This document shows positions 22,677-33,879 of a stretch of DNA of 64,000 nucleotides, piece by piece. Made by a program: the position numbers and the translations under genes. The notes beneath the pieces were generated by a model. It had not been told where the DNA came from. It made no database searches and worked only from the letters and a program-made list of their open reading frames with translations. The first letter of the stretch is position 1, and each line of letters opens with the position of its first letter. The DNA is from Taxawa tesnikishii (nom. ined.) (Eukaryota > Ascomycota > Dothideomycetes > Dothideales): assembly GCA_030247885.1 (NCBI GenBank), contig JAPDRO010000017.1, positions 62,001 through 126,000 on the forward strand, given 5' to 3'.

Positions 22677-23014
22677 TTAACGTTGCTCGGTGAGAAATGA
22701 AGCAAAAGGTCGAGATTTTCAGGCAATTCAACCCCTACAATACTTTCTATGTTCTTAGATCGAAACTCATGCGATGACAGATCAGCTGTGTCCGTATTAC
22801 AAAGAACTGGGGTTATGCTGTAGGATTCATCTTTTCGCTGTATCGGTTCCAGCTTCTGCCGAAAATTTGCGAAGCGCGTTCGTCTTCCAGCATGTCGGAC
22901 TGTGAGTGGATGGAGCAGAACGTCTGCAGAACCGTCTTACGACGAAAGGGCATATACTCTTATGCATAGGAAGTATCAAAATGGATTAGGGGTTGATCCT
23001 TTACCGTCGTGCCC
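22677..23014. other. Upstream region of glycosyltransferase gene
   Basis: Presumed promoter of the minus-strand glycosyltransferase gene. I see no coding sequence or clear motif. Confidence 0.35.
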
Positions 23015-23079
23015 CGTGGGGTCTATTGAGCGCCCCTCGATTTATTAATGCGGGTCGAGGGCGCTCAATAGACCCCACG
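23015..23079. repeat. Near-perfect inverted repeat (25-bp arms, 14-nt loop)
   Basis: Left arm 23015-23040 and right arm 23055-23079 are reverse complements apart from one extra C in the left arm. They share GTGGGGTCTATTGAGCGCCC at their core. The spacer is AT-rich. It lies between the 5' end of the glycosyltransferase gene and the 3' end of the acetyltransferase gene. It could be a foldback MITE remnant, or an RNA hairpin in the 5' leader of the glycosyltransferase or the 3' region of the GNAT gene. Confidence 0.85.
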
Positions 23080-23237
23080 CTCGTGCCCTGACGGCTCCAC
23101 ACGAAGCATCCTAATCAGTACTACTAGATTAATGCAGGGACGCCGGTTAAACATCGGCCCGTGAGGCCTAGCTGTTGAGGCTGATGCTGATGCTGATGCA
23201 TCATTCTGATGATACCTAGATACTAGACGACATCGTT

Positions 23238-24197
23238 TCACTGTGCTGCAGTTGTAGCTGCAGCGCCCTCAGCTTCCTCGTCTTCCTTTGTCTTTGTCCA
23301 CAAAACAGCTCCGCCACCGGGAGCCCTCTCGCCTAACGGGTTCTTGTTGCCATTATCATCAATACCCTCACTGGAATAGCCAACAAGCAACTCAAAACCA
23401 CAACGGCGATAGAAAGTCTCTTTCCCTTTCGCTGCAACCACTACAGCCGGTACACCATCTGCCTTTGCTCGTTCGAGACCCCAGGCTGCCAAGTCACGCC
23501 CGATGCCCCGGTAATGGTAGTCGGGATGCACGGCGAGCACCTCAAGGGACCAATGGTTGCGGCGCCAGGGTGGGCTGAAGTAGGACTTTGTGAACGGGAT
23601 CAGACGTTGGATGAAGTTGTAGTAAGTCAGTGGATAAGGGTCTGAAGGTGTTGGCCGGGCAGACGCTCGATCAGGAACCAAGAATCTTTGAATGCGATTG
23701 CAGAACTTCACGAGTGGTCTGATCAATCGTCCTGCTGGGGCATGAGTATGTGGAATTGCCCATTAACGGAATGCATTGGTGCGAGTGCCACTCGGGTGAT
23801 CAGATGGCTCTAGCAACGGACACTCGATGGACTGCAGGGGACACTTACTTGGATCCCACCACCCGATACCCCATACGTCCTCCCAGCCTTGACCGACTTT
23901 CTCCCATTCGGCAATACCAGTCAACACTTCTCTAGTGTTCCGCGATCGGACAAGCGCGTCGGTCTCCGAACGACCGCCATTGGTTCCTTCGTTGACAGTC
24001 TCGTATGAGACGACGAACACTTTCGCATAGTCCCACCAGCTTTCGTATGTCTTCAATCGCAAAGCTCTAACAAAGTCTTCGGGATATTCCTTCTGGTGGG
24101 GAAACATGACCTGGAACAAACGGTCGGGGCCGAAACTGGCGGCAAGCAACTCCGCAATGCGGGGCACATCAGCGTGAGTTGCGATTCGAAAGGGCAT
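23238..24197 (-). CDS. GNAT-family N-acetyltransferase
   Basis: Acetyl-CoA-dependent N-acetyltransferase; substrate unknown. Exon 1 is 23849-24197 (starts MPFRIATHADVPRIAELLAASF, the usual first strand and helix of fungal GNATs); exon 2 is 23238-23734. Together they encode about 281 residues. The acetyl-CoA-binding motif A is visible as LEVLAVHPDYHYRGIGRDL, with the R-G-I-G-R loop, followed by a helix and ETFYRRCGFEL (motif B). The intron starts GTAAGT and ends in a CAGCAG tandem acceptor, so two isoforms differing by one residue are possible (Thr-Gly-Arg versus Arg-Arg at the junction). The tail is Ala/Glu-rich. No cluster partner suggests a substrate. Confidence 0.82.
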
Positions 24198-25767
24198 TTT
24201 GTTCGTGTCAGTCTACGACGAAGTATGGGTGACCTGATTGACCGGATGTGCAGGGAAGCGGGCAGAAATAACAGCACTGCTCTGCAGTACCCCAACACTG
24301 GACCGCTACGTTGGCATAACCCCGCAAACGGCACGCGAAACCGTGGCGCACTACTCCAATCAGCACCCATGCTTCTACAACCTCTGCCTTCAGCCGGAAG
24401 ATAAAGCATGCGATATCATATGCAATTCAATCGGTCCGCGCATGCTTCCTACTGATTGCGTGTCTTGTACGGTTCTTGTAGGATTCGCGCTGCCCTTGTT
24501 AGGCGATGAAAGACTCTCCCAGACTTTCACGGTGTGCGGCCAAGATACGCCGAGCTTGACGGGCCTTGGAGTGGATACCGATGCAAAAGACGGCGTCTGT
24601 GTCGCTGAAGTCGATCCCGGAGTTTGTACGGCTTTGTAGCGGGAGAGCCGCCCGAACTCGCACGAAGCTCTTGATGTGTTTTGGTAGATAGCTTCCACGA
24701 ACGGCTGTCGCTCGTCTCTGAGCGGATGATCTGAGCGTCTCTTTGCCGGCCTGCGTAGATTCCGGGACTACAGTGATTCGGATAATCATCTTGGCAACGC
24801 GGTGTGCATGGGGTTTAGTCGTACAGTTCGAGAGATGTCTGAGCCTTTTCTACCCATCGCGGTACATCGATGCAGACTTATGCTGCATGCTGCCATGCTT
24901 AACTAGCTTTGCTGAGAGATCGGAGTCTGCGGCCCAGTACATATATATTTACTGAGCGCGTCCTCGGTACGAACTGATTTTGGCGAGGGACCTGTTTCTG
25001 GTGGGGTGTGCTCGACCGACCTCTTAGTCAGTGAAGTCGCGGCGATGGTTCTCGGCGTTTGTCTCTCGGTACGCGATGAGTGAACGAGAAAGGGGTTGAA
25101 GCGAAGAATGAAGCGGGAAAAGGCGAGGAGTATAGGGGATCTCGAGGCAGTGCTTCTCGGCGCTGACCGAACGAATGCTGAGTCGTTTCTCGAGGGAGCG
25201 TCTGAGCTTGGCAGAGAGAAGGAAGTGGTACTGGTAATACGAGAGACAGGGCTAGACGTGCGACGCCCCAAGAACATTACAGTACTCCGAAAGGTCACGA
25301 TGAATATCGAGATCATCCCGAATGGTTTCATTGTGGTGGAAGGGAGAAAATGAAGTTGGGCCCCCAAGCGCGGGGCAAAGGTCACTATAAAGGAGTATGG
25401 AAAAAGAGTGGAGTTACTCTGCCAAAGGTATTGGTCTACATAGACAATCTACCTTGGGTCGGGCATGTAAGCGCGTTATGAGACCTCCCACCCCACGGAA
25501 CACAGGAGCAGCAGGTCAATTTTACGGGCTAAGCAAAGCACTGCTCTCGGAACGTTGATGAGGGCCTGCACTGCCAGAGACAGATGGCGGCGAGGCGTGA
25601 CAATAGAGTTCCTGGTAACCACAACGTGTCGTTGAGAAATGCCCTTGTGGACGAGGGCGAGGCAGGGTGAGCCTTAAAATAGGTCTGAGGTGATAACGAA
25701 CGTCCACATTGACAGAGTCTAGGGGTTAGGTGGTAGAAACGTTGACGACGAGGTAAGAAACACCTTC
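24198..25767. other. Gene-free stretch
   Basis: About 1.6 kb between the start of the acetyltransferase gene and the stop of PPM1. ORFs of 70-160 codons occur on both strands (for example 24903-25385 minus) but carry no recognisable motif, and their amino acid composition looks like shadow frames. Nothing is called. Confidence 0.4.
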
Positions 25768-26988
25768 TCACATCATCTCATCATCAGCACTCTCGCTGTC
25801 CGTCCTTCCACCTCTTACCTCTTTCCAAGCCCTGCTGAACACATCCACGTTATCGCCATCCCTCCAACCCCAGGCGACGCAATAATGCCGCCCTAACAAC
25901 CTCCATTCCTCCATTTCGTCGAGCCACTCCAATCTTTCAACCCGCGCTCTTTCTTGGGCCCCAATCCAAGCCTCCTCACCCTCTCCATAATAGATGACCT
26001 CGACATCTCGCGCGCCTTGCCCAGACCCAAACCCGGCCTGCCGCAGCCTGAGCCTCTGTGCATCAAGCGAAGAATACCGCTTCAGGGTCTGCATATGAAT
26101 CCCACGGCTGGCAAGGTTCGTGATCATGGTCCTGCCGAATCCGTCATAGGGCCGAATTGGCTCATACAGGATCAGTGCGAGTGGTGTCGTGGGGTTGATG
26201 AGGATCTTGGCGAGGGCATGGAGGATGGAGATCGTGGTTTCGGGTGCGAGGTAGCAGAGACAGCATTCGCTGAGGAGGAGGGTAGGGGTCGTTCCATCGA
26301 GGTTTGGGATTGAAGGGTAGGAAGTCACATCGTCAGAACCTGAATGGGCCAGAGCCCGAAGGTCGAGAGCGTGGATGTTGTAGGTTGGCGAGGTCAGTGT
26401 CGCCTTGTCAGCACTGATGTGCAGGTCCGATGGAGAGGAAAGCGTGCTGTGGATTGCATCGAGAAGCAGCGGCGTGTGTTCGATCGAAGCGATCTTCTGC
26501 GTAGTGTTGGATGGGAAATCTATCTCGTGGTAGACAAGGTTCTTGGTATTCCTGCGTCTGAAAAACCGCGTATCTGAACCGGCACCTAGAGATATTATCT
26601 GTTTTTTCGAGCCTGAGTCGGCTGCCAGGAAGTTATCGACAAGTCTGTCGATCGCTGTTGTGCGCACATAGGTGCCACGGTTGATGATGGGATATCTTCT
26701 GGATATTTGACCTTGTATGAAGGCCCTGGTGAACGGGTCCTCTAAATAACCCAAGGCTATAGCGCTCATACGGGACGAAAGTGCATCATTGTCGGTCTGC
26801 TGGATGATCTTATCGCGGGCGCCTGCCTGATTTTCCGCATTCTGAAGGCCATCATCATGACCACCTCTTCCTCTACCACGTCCTGCACCGCGTAATCGTG
26901 TACGGCCGCGCAGACTGTTCAAATTAGGGATTGATGGGGCTGCCATTGTTCGTGGGTCGTTGTAGTTTTTGTAGTTCGGTTGAAGCAC
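25768..26988 (-). CDS. PPM1: Leucine carboxyl methyltransferase 1 (PP2A methyltransferase)
   Basis: S-adenosylmethionine-dependent enzyme that methylates the C-terminal Leu of the PP2A catalytic subunit; cytosolic. Single exon, 406 residues from 26988, or 392 from MAAPSIPNLN at 26946; the latter fits the family better. Visible features: DPFTRAFI and ISRRYPIINRGTYVRT (family N-terminal helix and SAM-contacting Arg), SAM motif I IISLGAGSDTRFFR, acidic YHEIDFP, motif LLLSECCLCYL and ILYEPIRPYDGFGRTM. All are characteristic of the LCMT family. An Arg/Gly-rich stretch (GRGRGRGG) near residue 35 may be a fungal extension. It is divergent from RPB5, sharing a promoter of about 200-240 bp. Confidence 0.93.
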   Translation of the reverse strand: MLQPNYKNYNDPRTMAAPSIPNLNSLRGRTRLRGAGRGRGRGGHDDGLQNAENQAGARDKIIQQTDNDALSSRMSAIALGYLEDPFTRAFIQGQISRRYPIINRGTYVRTTAIDRLVDNFLAADSGSKKQIISLGAGSDTRFFRRRNTKNLVYHEIDFPSNTTQKIASIEHTPLLLDAIHSTLSSPSDLHISADKATLTSPTYNIHALDLRALAHSGSDDVTSYPSIPNLDGTTPTLLLSECCLCYLAPETTISILHALAKILINPTTPLALILYEPIRPYDGFGRTMITNLASRGIHMQTLKRYSSLDAQRLRLRQAGFGSGQGARDVEVIYYGEGEEAWIGAQERARVERLEWLDEMEEWRLLGRHYCVAWGWRDGDNVDVFSRAWKEVRGGRTDSESADDEMM

Positions 26989-27188
26989 GGGTTTTCCCGG
27001 CTCGGCTGGTTCCGAGGGCGGTCAAAGTGAAAGTTCGTGAGGTTCGACGTCGCGCGCGGGTCTGGCTCATTCAGTCGTTATTAGCATTTTCGCACTCGGC
27101 AACCGCTCTTGTCCTCGACTTGTACATTGCGCGTGCGCAGTAGAATAGCAGCCGTCGAAACCGCACAGAGGCCGAGTCCAGAATCAGA
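26989..27188. promoter_or_regulatory. Shared promoter of divergent PPM1 and RPB5
   Basis: Only 200 bp (240 bp if PPM1 starts at 26946) separate the start codons of PPM1 (minus) and RPB5 (plus), so both core promoters must lie here. No TATA box is obvious. Confidence 0.5.
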
Positions 27189-28000
27189 ATGTCGGACGAT
27201 GAGAACGCGCGGGAGATGTCCCGTCTCTGGCGTGTGTGGAAGACGGCGAAGCAGATGTGCTACGACAGAGTATGCGCGCTTTTCCTCGAGAGCTGCTCCA
27301 GTGCATGGCTAATGATTGTGCCTCAGGGCTACGAGCTTACAGAAGACGAAATCAACCTCTCACTAGACGACTTCCGCTCCATGTGTTCTGATGGTTCAGG
27401 TGCAGCAAAGTACGTCGAGCCGGTCACTATTTAGTATCACAGCCAGGGTTAGTACGACTAACACTGCTGCACAGCAAAGCGAAAATGTCCTTCTCCGCGC
27501 GCCCTTCCCAAGCCATGCTCGAAAAGTATACCGACCTTCCCACGAAAGCGAACCCAACTCCCGGCGAACCCAAGATCGGCACCATCTACGTCGAGTTCAG
27601 CACTGAGACCGCAAGCGTCGGAATCAAGCAGTTGCGAGCCTATGCGCAGTTCCTTCACGATAGAAACTTCTACAGCGGAATTTACATCACCAGCGGAGCA
27701 CTGGGCGCTGCTGCGCTCAAGCAAGCCGCCAACTTTCCCATCACAATCGAGGTCTTCCCAGAGCAGGATTTGCTGGTCAACATCACGCGACACGAGCTGG
27801 TACCGAAGCACATTCTTCTGAGTCCCGAAGAGAAGAAGGCGCTGCTCGCGAGGTATCGCTTGAAGGAGACACAGCTGCCGAGAATCAGGGTTGAAGATCC
27901 GGTCGCAAAATACTTGGGTTTGAGAAGAGGACAAGTTGTGAAGATCATCAGGAAGTCCGAAACGGCTGGTCGTTATGCAAGTTACAGATGGGCGATATGA
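27189..28000 (+). CDS. RPB5: DNA-directed RNA polymerases I, II and III subunit RPABC1 (Rpb5)
   Basis: Shared subunit of the three nuclear RNA polymerases, forming part of the lower jaw near downstream DNA. Exons 27189-27269, 27327-27409 and 27475-28000 give 229 residues, near the usual 210-215. N-terminal jaw: [16 protein letters not shown], then [16 protein letters not shown]. The C-terminal assembly domain is highly conserved: [20 protein letters not shown], then [40 protein letters not shown] and [14 protein letters not shown] at the C terminus. Introns begin GTATGC and GTACGT; a CTAAC branch site precedes the second acceptor. The frame is continuous and the identity certain. Confidence 0.97.
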
Positions 28001-29210
28001 GGCGTGTCGTTTGGGAAACAGGCATGGCAAGGCGTTTGCGGAGAAAGGATCACGGGTGCACAAAAATGGTGCGTGAGGGTGCTACATGGCGTTAACAAGT
28101 CCCACAGCGTTTAAACTTGACTGGCAATGAGTTGCTGGCAGGAGACTTTTACTCTCCAGCAACTGAAAGGGGCTGCTTGAAGCGCTGATTATGCAAAAGA
28201 ATCTGAAGGACATGTACTACCACCGAATGCCTTTTGTCACGTCAGCAGCCGCACAGCTGAATGAAGAACAGCTCAGGTGGTGTCCTTTGCTGGGACTTGG
28301 CTCGTATACCTTGAGTATGCTGTGCTGTGTCCTGTGGGCTCTGATCAGAGGACGGAGATTGTAGTCGATGGTCCCTGAGGTGAGCCGTCGAGACGGGGTC
28401 TGCCGGTGTTTGTGTTGTAGTTGGTCCACGAAACGAATTGCGAAACGCACCGTATGCACGTCCAAAGCTTGTAGCCGTGGTACGCGTGGCTTGCTTCCAC
28501 TACCACAATCCAACCTGAGAAGATCACTGCTACGTCTGTGGTCGGCTTGCCAAACAAGGAAGAAAAGGAAAAAGAGCTATGAACTGCATAGATGTAATCT
28601 TACAGAGTAGAACAAGAACAAGGTCCCTCGTAGACCTGCCTAAAAGGTATGTTTGTGATTCCGGGAACATGCAAGCGCCAAACGCCAAGAATCATGGCAC
28701 GGCGCGTAGGCGGAACTAAACCGAAAATCGGTCTGCCCCTGAGTTACTTCACCAACAGCATCTCACCAGCGTTTGCTCTGCAACGCATTGCTCACTTGGT
28801 GGTGGTTTCGTCTGCGTCCCCGGAACGCCACGAACATTTCAGAGGCCTCAGAGTCGCCAAGTCAGCATGCACAGCTTCTGCGACCGAGGCGTGACCTCCA
28901 ATTGGTGCACTCGGCTATGCAATGCAATGCAATGCAATGCATGGACAGGGTCTATTCTTCTTCGTCCCTGGAATGCTTCGTAAAAATCCACAACCGTGAA
29001 GTGATCATCTGTTTTCTTCATCACATAGGATTGTCTACCTCCCAGCACTCGCTTTGCCCTACACAAAATCCACCACGCTCGTTGTTGCACATTTCTTTGT
29101 TCAATTTACTGGGCGAGCAGAGCTTTTACCACCTTTCCGCCACCCGGTCTTCTCTCCAATCCCTGTATTGCTCCACACGTTCACTTCAAGCAAGATCCAC
29201 GCCCTGAATC
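28001..29210. other. Gene-free stretch upstream of bestrophin-like gene
   Basis: No supportable gene. A five-base microsatellite (ATGCA repeated about five times) occupies 28917-28942. The last 170 bp are pyrimidine-rich and probably form the 5' leader of the following gene. Confidence 0.4.
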
Positions 29211-30668
29211 ATGGATACCTCTGAGAAGATGAACGGCAGCAGCCATACCGTGTCGGACCCCACAGGCAGTGTTGGTGTCTCTAGGGAGCCAACCTGGAAG
29301 ACCCCCGACTTTCATCCCACCAGCCGCCACCACACTCAGCACTCGCTTGACCTCGATGACTATTTCTCCGGTCCTCGTGACCTTCACAAGCATTCGAAAT
29401 GGCCTTTCTTCATGCGTATGCATGGCAGCGTCCTTCCAAAGATGATGCTTCCCCTCACCTTCATCGGCGGCTGGGCGACGGCCATTACCTGTATCTCAGA
29501 GTTCGTCCACGAGCTCGGCATCAACTCCGTTCTGCTTACAGTGCTTGGTTTCGTCGTCGGTTTGGCTCTTTCATTCCGTTCCTCAACCGCATACGAGCGT
29601 TATAACGACGGGCGCAAATATTGGGCTTCGCTCGTGCTCATCTCCCGCAACACTGCTCGCCTCATCTGGGTCCACGCACGCGAACGTCATGATGAAGACC
29701 CCGAACTGGGCAAGGCCGACCTTCTCGCAAAGCTGACTGCCATCAACCTTCTCAATGCCTTTGCTGTCGCTGTCAAGCATCGGCTTCGATTTGAGCCTTC
29801 CACTGAGTATCCGGATCTTCAGCCACTGATCGGACACCTCAACACCATGGCCGGCAACGCGGATCAGGCTCAGCTCCGTCAACGCAAGCCTTCGCCATGG
29901 AAAGCGTAAGCTACTCACCTGCTATTGCATCTGTGATCCGACGTCAATGCCGATACTGACTGGGTGCGCAGAACCGGCGAATACCTTGGAGTGTCCTTCG
30001 CCGAGTCAAACCCGCGTAAACTCATCAAGCGCAGCAAAGACAACCTAGGCAACCTGCCACTCGAGATACTGAGTTACCTTTCCGCATACATGGACACTAT
30101 CTTCGACAACAAAACCCTCGCAACCCCTATTCACCAAACGCACGCCATGAACAATGTCGCCGCCCTTGCCGACGTCCTTACGGGAGTCGAGCGCGTCCTC
30201 GACACACCACTACCCATCGCGTACTCCATCTCCATATCCCAGATCACCTGGTGCTACGTCATGGTCCTGCCCTTCCAGCTCCACAAAACCCTCGGCTGGA
30301 TCACCATTCCCGGCACCCTCGTCGCCGCATACATCATCCTTGGCCTCGCCACGATCGGCAGCGAAATCGAGAACCCATTCGGCAACGACGTCAACGACTT
30401 GCCGCTCGATAGCTACTGTGACGAGCTCGCAGCCGACATCGACGTGCTGACGTCGCAGCCGGCACCCAAACCGGAAGAATTCATCAAGAGTGTGAACAAC
30501 AAGGTGCTGTTCCCGCTCAGCATGACTGGATACCAAGGATGGGAGCAGAGGAGTGTGGAGGATATCAGGGACGCGCTGAAGGTGAAGGCGACGACGGCCG
30601 CGAAGAGTGTACAGATTGAGAGGGCCAAGACGAATGTGGAGAGTGAACAGATGACGCAGGACGTATAG
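29211..30668 (+). CDS. Bestrophin-like anion channel (RFP-TM / UPF0187 family)
   Basis: Predicted membrane chloride or anion channel. Two exons (29211-29905, 29972-30668; intron GTAAGC...GCGCAG) encode 463 residues. An N-terminal soluble part precedes hydrophobic helices at about 82-102 and 106-125. The family signature SFRSSTAYERYNDGRKYWASL lies directly after helix 2. The second exon contains LPLEILSYLSAYMD, TPLPIAYSISISQITWCYVM, then WITIPGTLVAAYIILGLATI and IENPFGNDVNDLPLDSYCDE, all typical of fungal bestrophin homologues. The location could be plasma or vacuolar membrane. The ORF is continuous. Regulation is not evident. Confidence 0.88.
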
Positions 30669-31696
30669 GCGCTCTGAGAGCACAGGGATTTGTGAATGAG
30701 AGTGAAAGCAAGAAAAGAGGGGTAATGTACATGCGGAAAAGGATCTGGCTTTACTGGGCATAGCGAGCGTGTGGCGTATCGTATATTCAGGCGTCAGGTC
30801 AGTGGGAAAAGGAAAGGGAGTTTACTCGGAAACTATCTACAGAAAATTCGGTCAGGGCACAGTCGTCTCATAGTGGCGCTGGGGACAAATACAGACATTT
30901 ATCGCACACAACCCATTGTGTGTCGGCTCGGATGGTGCATACATCAGTGAAGCACAAGAAGATGGTTCTTGCCGTCCTTTCCGAAGCCACTGATCTCCTC
31001 GGCCGCGGGATGTGCCGTATATGGTTGATAAGCAAAGGCATGGCTGTTACATTTCATGACCGTCCCAAGCCCACCTATGCTCACTTCAGACGGCTCAGGT
31101 AACCAGAAGCACGAATTCAACATGAGGAGATCGTGGAAGGCGTTGCTGGTATCTGTCACATGGCGTCTCTTATGGCTTTTAGTGGCAAGGCAAAGGAACT
31201 CATTCCCACTGCGGTATGTGTCAAGCGGTCGCGTACGCTGCAGGACCGCCAAATTATCGAAGCCCGCAGAGGAGTTAGTTGTTGGTGAAGTATTCTGGAA
31301 AAGGGGCTTGTTGGGCTCGAAGGGAATTTGAGAGCACCAACCTCGAGGTCAAAGATAATAGCTAGGGAGATGAGCAGAGTCCACTATCGAAGCCGAAAAG
31401 AAGTTTTCGAACGAGGACTGCACCTTGTTTCTAGATGATGTACTATTTGATGCAAAGAAAATCCGCTAAATAGGCTACGAATGCTCGAAAAAGGCGTAGG
31501 TTCAATACCTCCTCCGGCCCCCCCAGATACCCAAGATACAATGCATTTTGAGCGCTTTTGAACAAGGAAGACATCAACATCAGTAGTGGCTCGAAGTGGA
31601 AGTAGAAGTATAGAACATGTCTTGCGCCAAGCAGTTGCAGATTCGCCACCGACTCGGCTACGATGGTTCTCTTGCTCTGAAGCATATGCTATTTAC
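30669..31696. other. Convergent intergenic region
   Basis: Three-prime flanks of the bestrophin-like gene (plus) and BFR1 (minus). No coding sequence of any conviction is seen. Confidence 0.4.
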
Positions 31697-33445
31697 CTAC
31701 GACTCAGCCGTGGTCTCGTCCTCGATCTTGGCCTCGGAGAGCTCCTTGGCGACGTCGTCGGCGGCGTCCTTCTCTTGCTCGAGCTCGGCGCCGGCGTTGG
31801 CTTGGCCGTTGACGGATTGCATCTCAGTTGCTGGCTTGCGGGCGGTCTCGGTAGAGCCGGATGGGGCGCCGTTGGCCTCGGCCTCGAGGCGGTCGATCTC
31901 CTTCTGCGCCTTTGCAATGTTCTAGAGCGCCACATGTCAGTTTGTGTTCTGCTTGGGTGTGTATGGTTGGGATGATAGCTGGGGACTTACCTCCTTGGTC
32001 TTCCGGTCCTGATCGCCCTTCCAGAAGTCGAGCTTCTCCTTCAGCTTCTCGACGACGCCGGGTACGTCGCCCTGGTTCATGGGTGGCTCGACGCCAACCT
32101 TGGCCAGCTCCTCGATGACACCAATGCTGAGGTTGAACTTGCCCTCAGCTGGCGTGCCGGCAGGGGACTCGGTCTTTCCGCCTCTCCTGCCCTTCTTGCT
32201 CTTCTTGCCGCCAGTGCCGACAAAGTAATCCTCATCATCCTCACCCTTCTTCGGCAATCTCGTACCCTTGAGGCCGGAGTCGTCAACCGTCCGCGACGCC
32301 TGCGCGGCGAACTTGCCCGGACCAGCGGCCTGCTTGGCCTCGACGGAGCTGGGGTCGAAATGCCTGATCAGGCCTTGCGCGGTGAGAATCTCGTCCTGGA
32401 ATGCGGGTGCGCTCGCCTCCTCGAGCTTCTGGTCCGCGACTTGCCTCCTCTTGCCCTTCTCGTATGCCTCGCGCTCGGCCTTCTTACGATCCTGTCGTAT
32501 CCGGTACGCCTCGCGCTCGTACTCTGCGTGGGCGCGCTTGGCCTGGAAGTACTTGTCCTTGATGTCCTTGACCGCCTGATACTTGACCTGCTGCTCCTCG
32601 TGGGCCTTAGTCCGCTGGTCGCGCAGAGCATTCAAGTTCTTGTAAACTTCATCTTGCTCGGCCTTGATCTGGTCGAGTTCCTGCGTGATTGCGGTGTATC
32701 GGTCGCTCAGCGCCTTGTGCTCGGGGTCGTCCATCTGCTTGCGGAGTTCGGCGATTTGTGCCTTGACGTCGTCAATGCCCTTCTGCGCCTGGTCAAAACC
32801 AGCAAATCCCTTCTTTTGCTTGTTCAGTGCGGTGATCTCGGAGAGCGCCTTCTTTTCGTCAACCAGCTTCATCATACCACCGTCAACCTGCTTTTGTAGA
32901 CGGTCAATCTCCTTTGCACTTCATCGGCGGACTTGAAGTTTACACGGCTGCGAGCGGTCTTCTGTTCGTTGATGCGGGACTTGAGCTGTTCATCGAGACG
33001 CTTGATCTTGTCTAGAACTTGACCGCGGGAGGACTTGTTGCTCTGCTGCTGTTGACGGATAGAGTTGAGTTCGGCGCGAAGTTCTTGCTGGCGTTTCGAA
33101 GAGGGCGAGTCCTTGTTGTTGGGCTTGGCGAGGTCGAGCTTGGCCTTGATGGCTTTCTGTCAGATGGTCAGCTGGCTGATGCTATACCGTAGAAGGCTCC
33201 CTGGGGTCTAACGCCGCTCAGGACTCGAAGCGAGCCTGGCGCACACAGAATCGAATGGGCGAACGTACCATGCGCTCGTTGGAGGCATTGAGCTCCTTGT
33301 CAGCCTTGGCGAGGTCGGTCTTGTATTGCTCCTCATCGGGTCTCTCTGGCTTGGCAACAGTGTTCTTCTCCTTGTTGGGAGGAGTTGCGGTGCCGGCATC
33401 GATAGTAGACATGGTTGCAGCGGAGGGAGTCGCGAGGTCGGCCAT
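31697..33445 (-). CDS. BFR1: Bfr1-type mRNP / nuclear segregation protein
   Basis: Coiled-coil protein of polysome- and ER-associated mRNPs, linked in yeast to secretion and nuclear segregation. Three exons: 33269-33445, 31991-33156 and 31697-31921 (introns 33157-33268 and 31922-31990), about 522 residues. The body is almost entirely charged coiled coil, with family segments FAGFDQAQKGIDDVKAQI, KAHEEQQVKYQAVKDIKDKY and KRRQVADQKLEEASAPAFQD. A Gly/Lys-rich GGKKSKKGRRGGK stretch and LGVEP-like KVGVEPPMNQGDVP follow. Frame is lost once, near 32911 (CC, plus strand): NFKSADEVQR should run on to EIDRLQKQVDGGMMKL but the printed sequence lacks a base. Divergent from the PQ-loop gene. Confidence 0.86.
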
Positions 33446-33879
33446 AAGAGGTGCGAGAGGACGAGACTTGTCAAAGACCGTCGGGGATGGGACAGATACT
33501 GATGATTGTGCGTAAGCAAAGATGCTGGAAACCGCCTTCGTAGATGCGTTGGGAGAGGGTCGGTGGAAGGGGTATCGTATCTCCTATGCGTGGGGACTAA
33601 CGAACTTCTAGTTGTAAATTTGGCTTGATCGGCTGGACTCGACACGAAATTGTGGAGTTTGTCCGCGCCCCGAACAAAGGGAAAAAGGCCAGGGTCCGCC
33701 CGTCCCCGTTCACTTGGCGTGCCAGCGGACTTCATCTCATCGTCTACGACGAGTGCGCTTGCTTCAGTTGGATAAGTATGTATGTCTTCATTCGATACTG
33801 TCTCAACACAATCTGTTGAAGCATTGATCTTGAGCTACTGCAGTCTCTCTTCATACACTTCAGCCTCTGTGTTTCCGTC
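33446..33879. promoter_or_regulatory. Shared promoter of BFR1 and PQ-loop gene
   Basis: The 434 bp between the BFR1 start (minus) and the PQ-loop start (plus). No gene of its own is seen; both promoters must lie within it. Confidence 0.45.

Noticed and set aside
24903-25385. 160-codon Ser/Thr-rich minus-strand ORF
   Set aside because: Composition typical of shadow frames; no conserved element.
28917-28942. ATGCA repeats as a possible CRISPR-like or regulatory array
   Set aside because: Simple five-base microsatellite without spacers.
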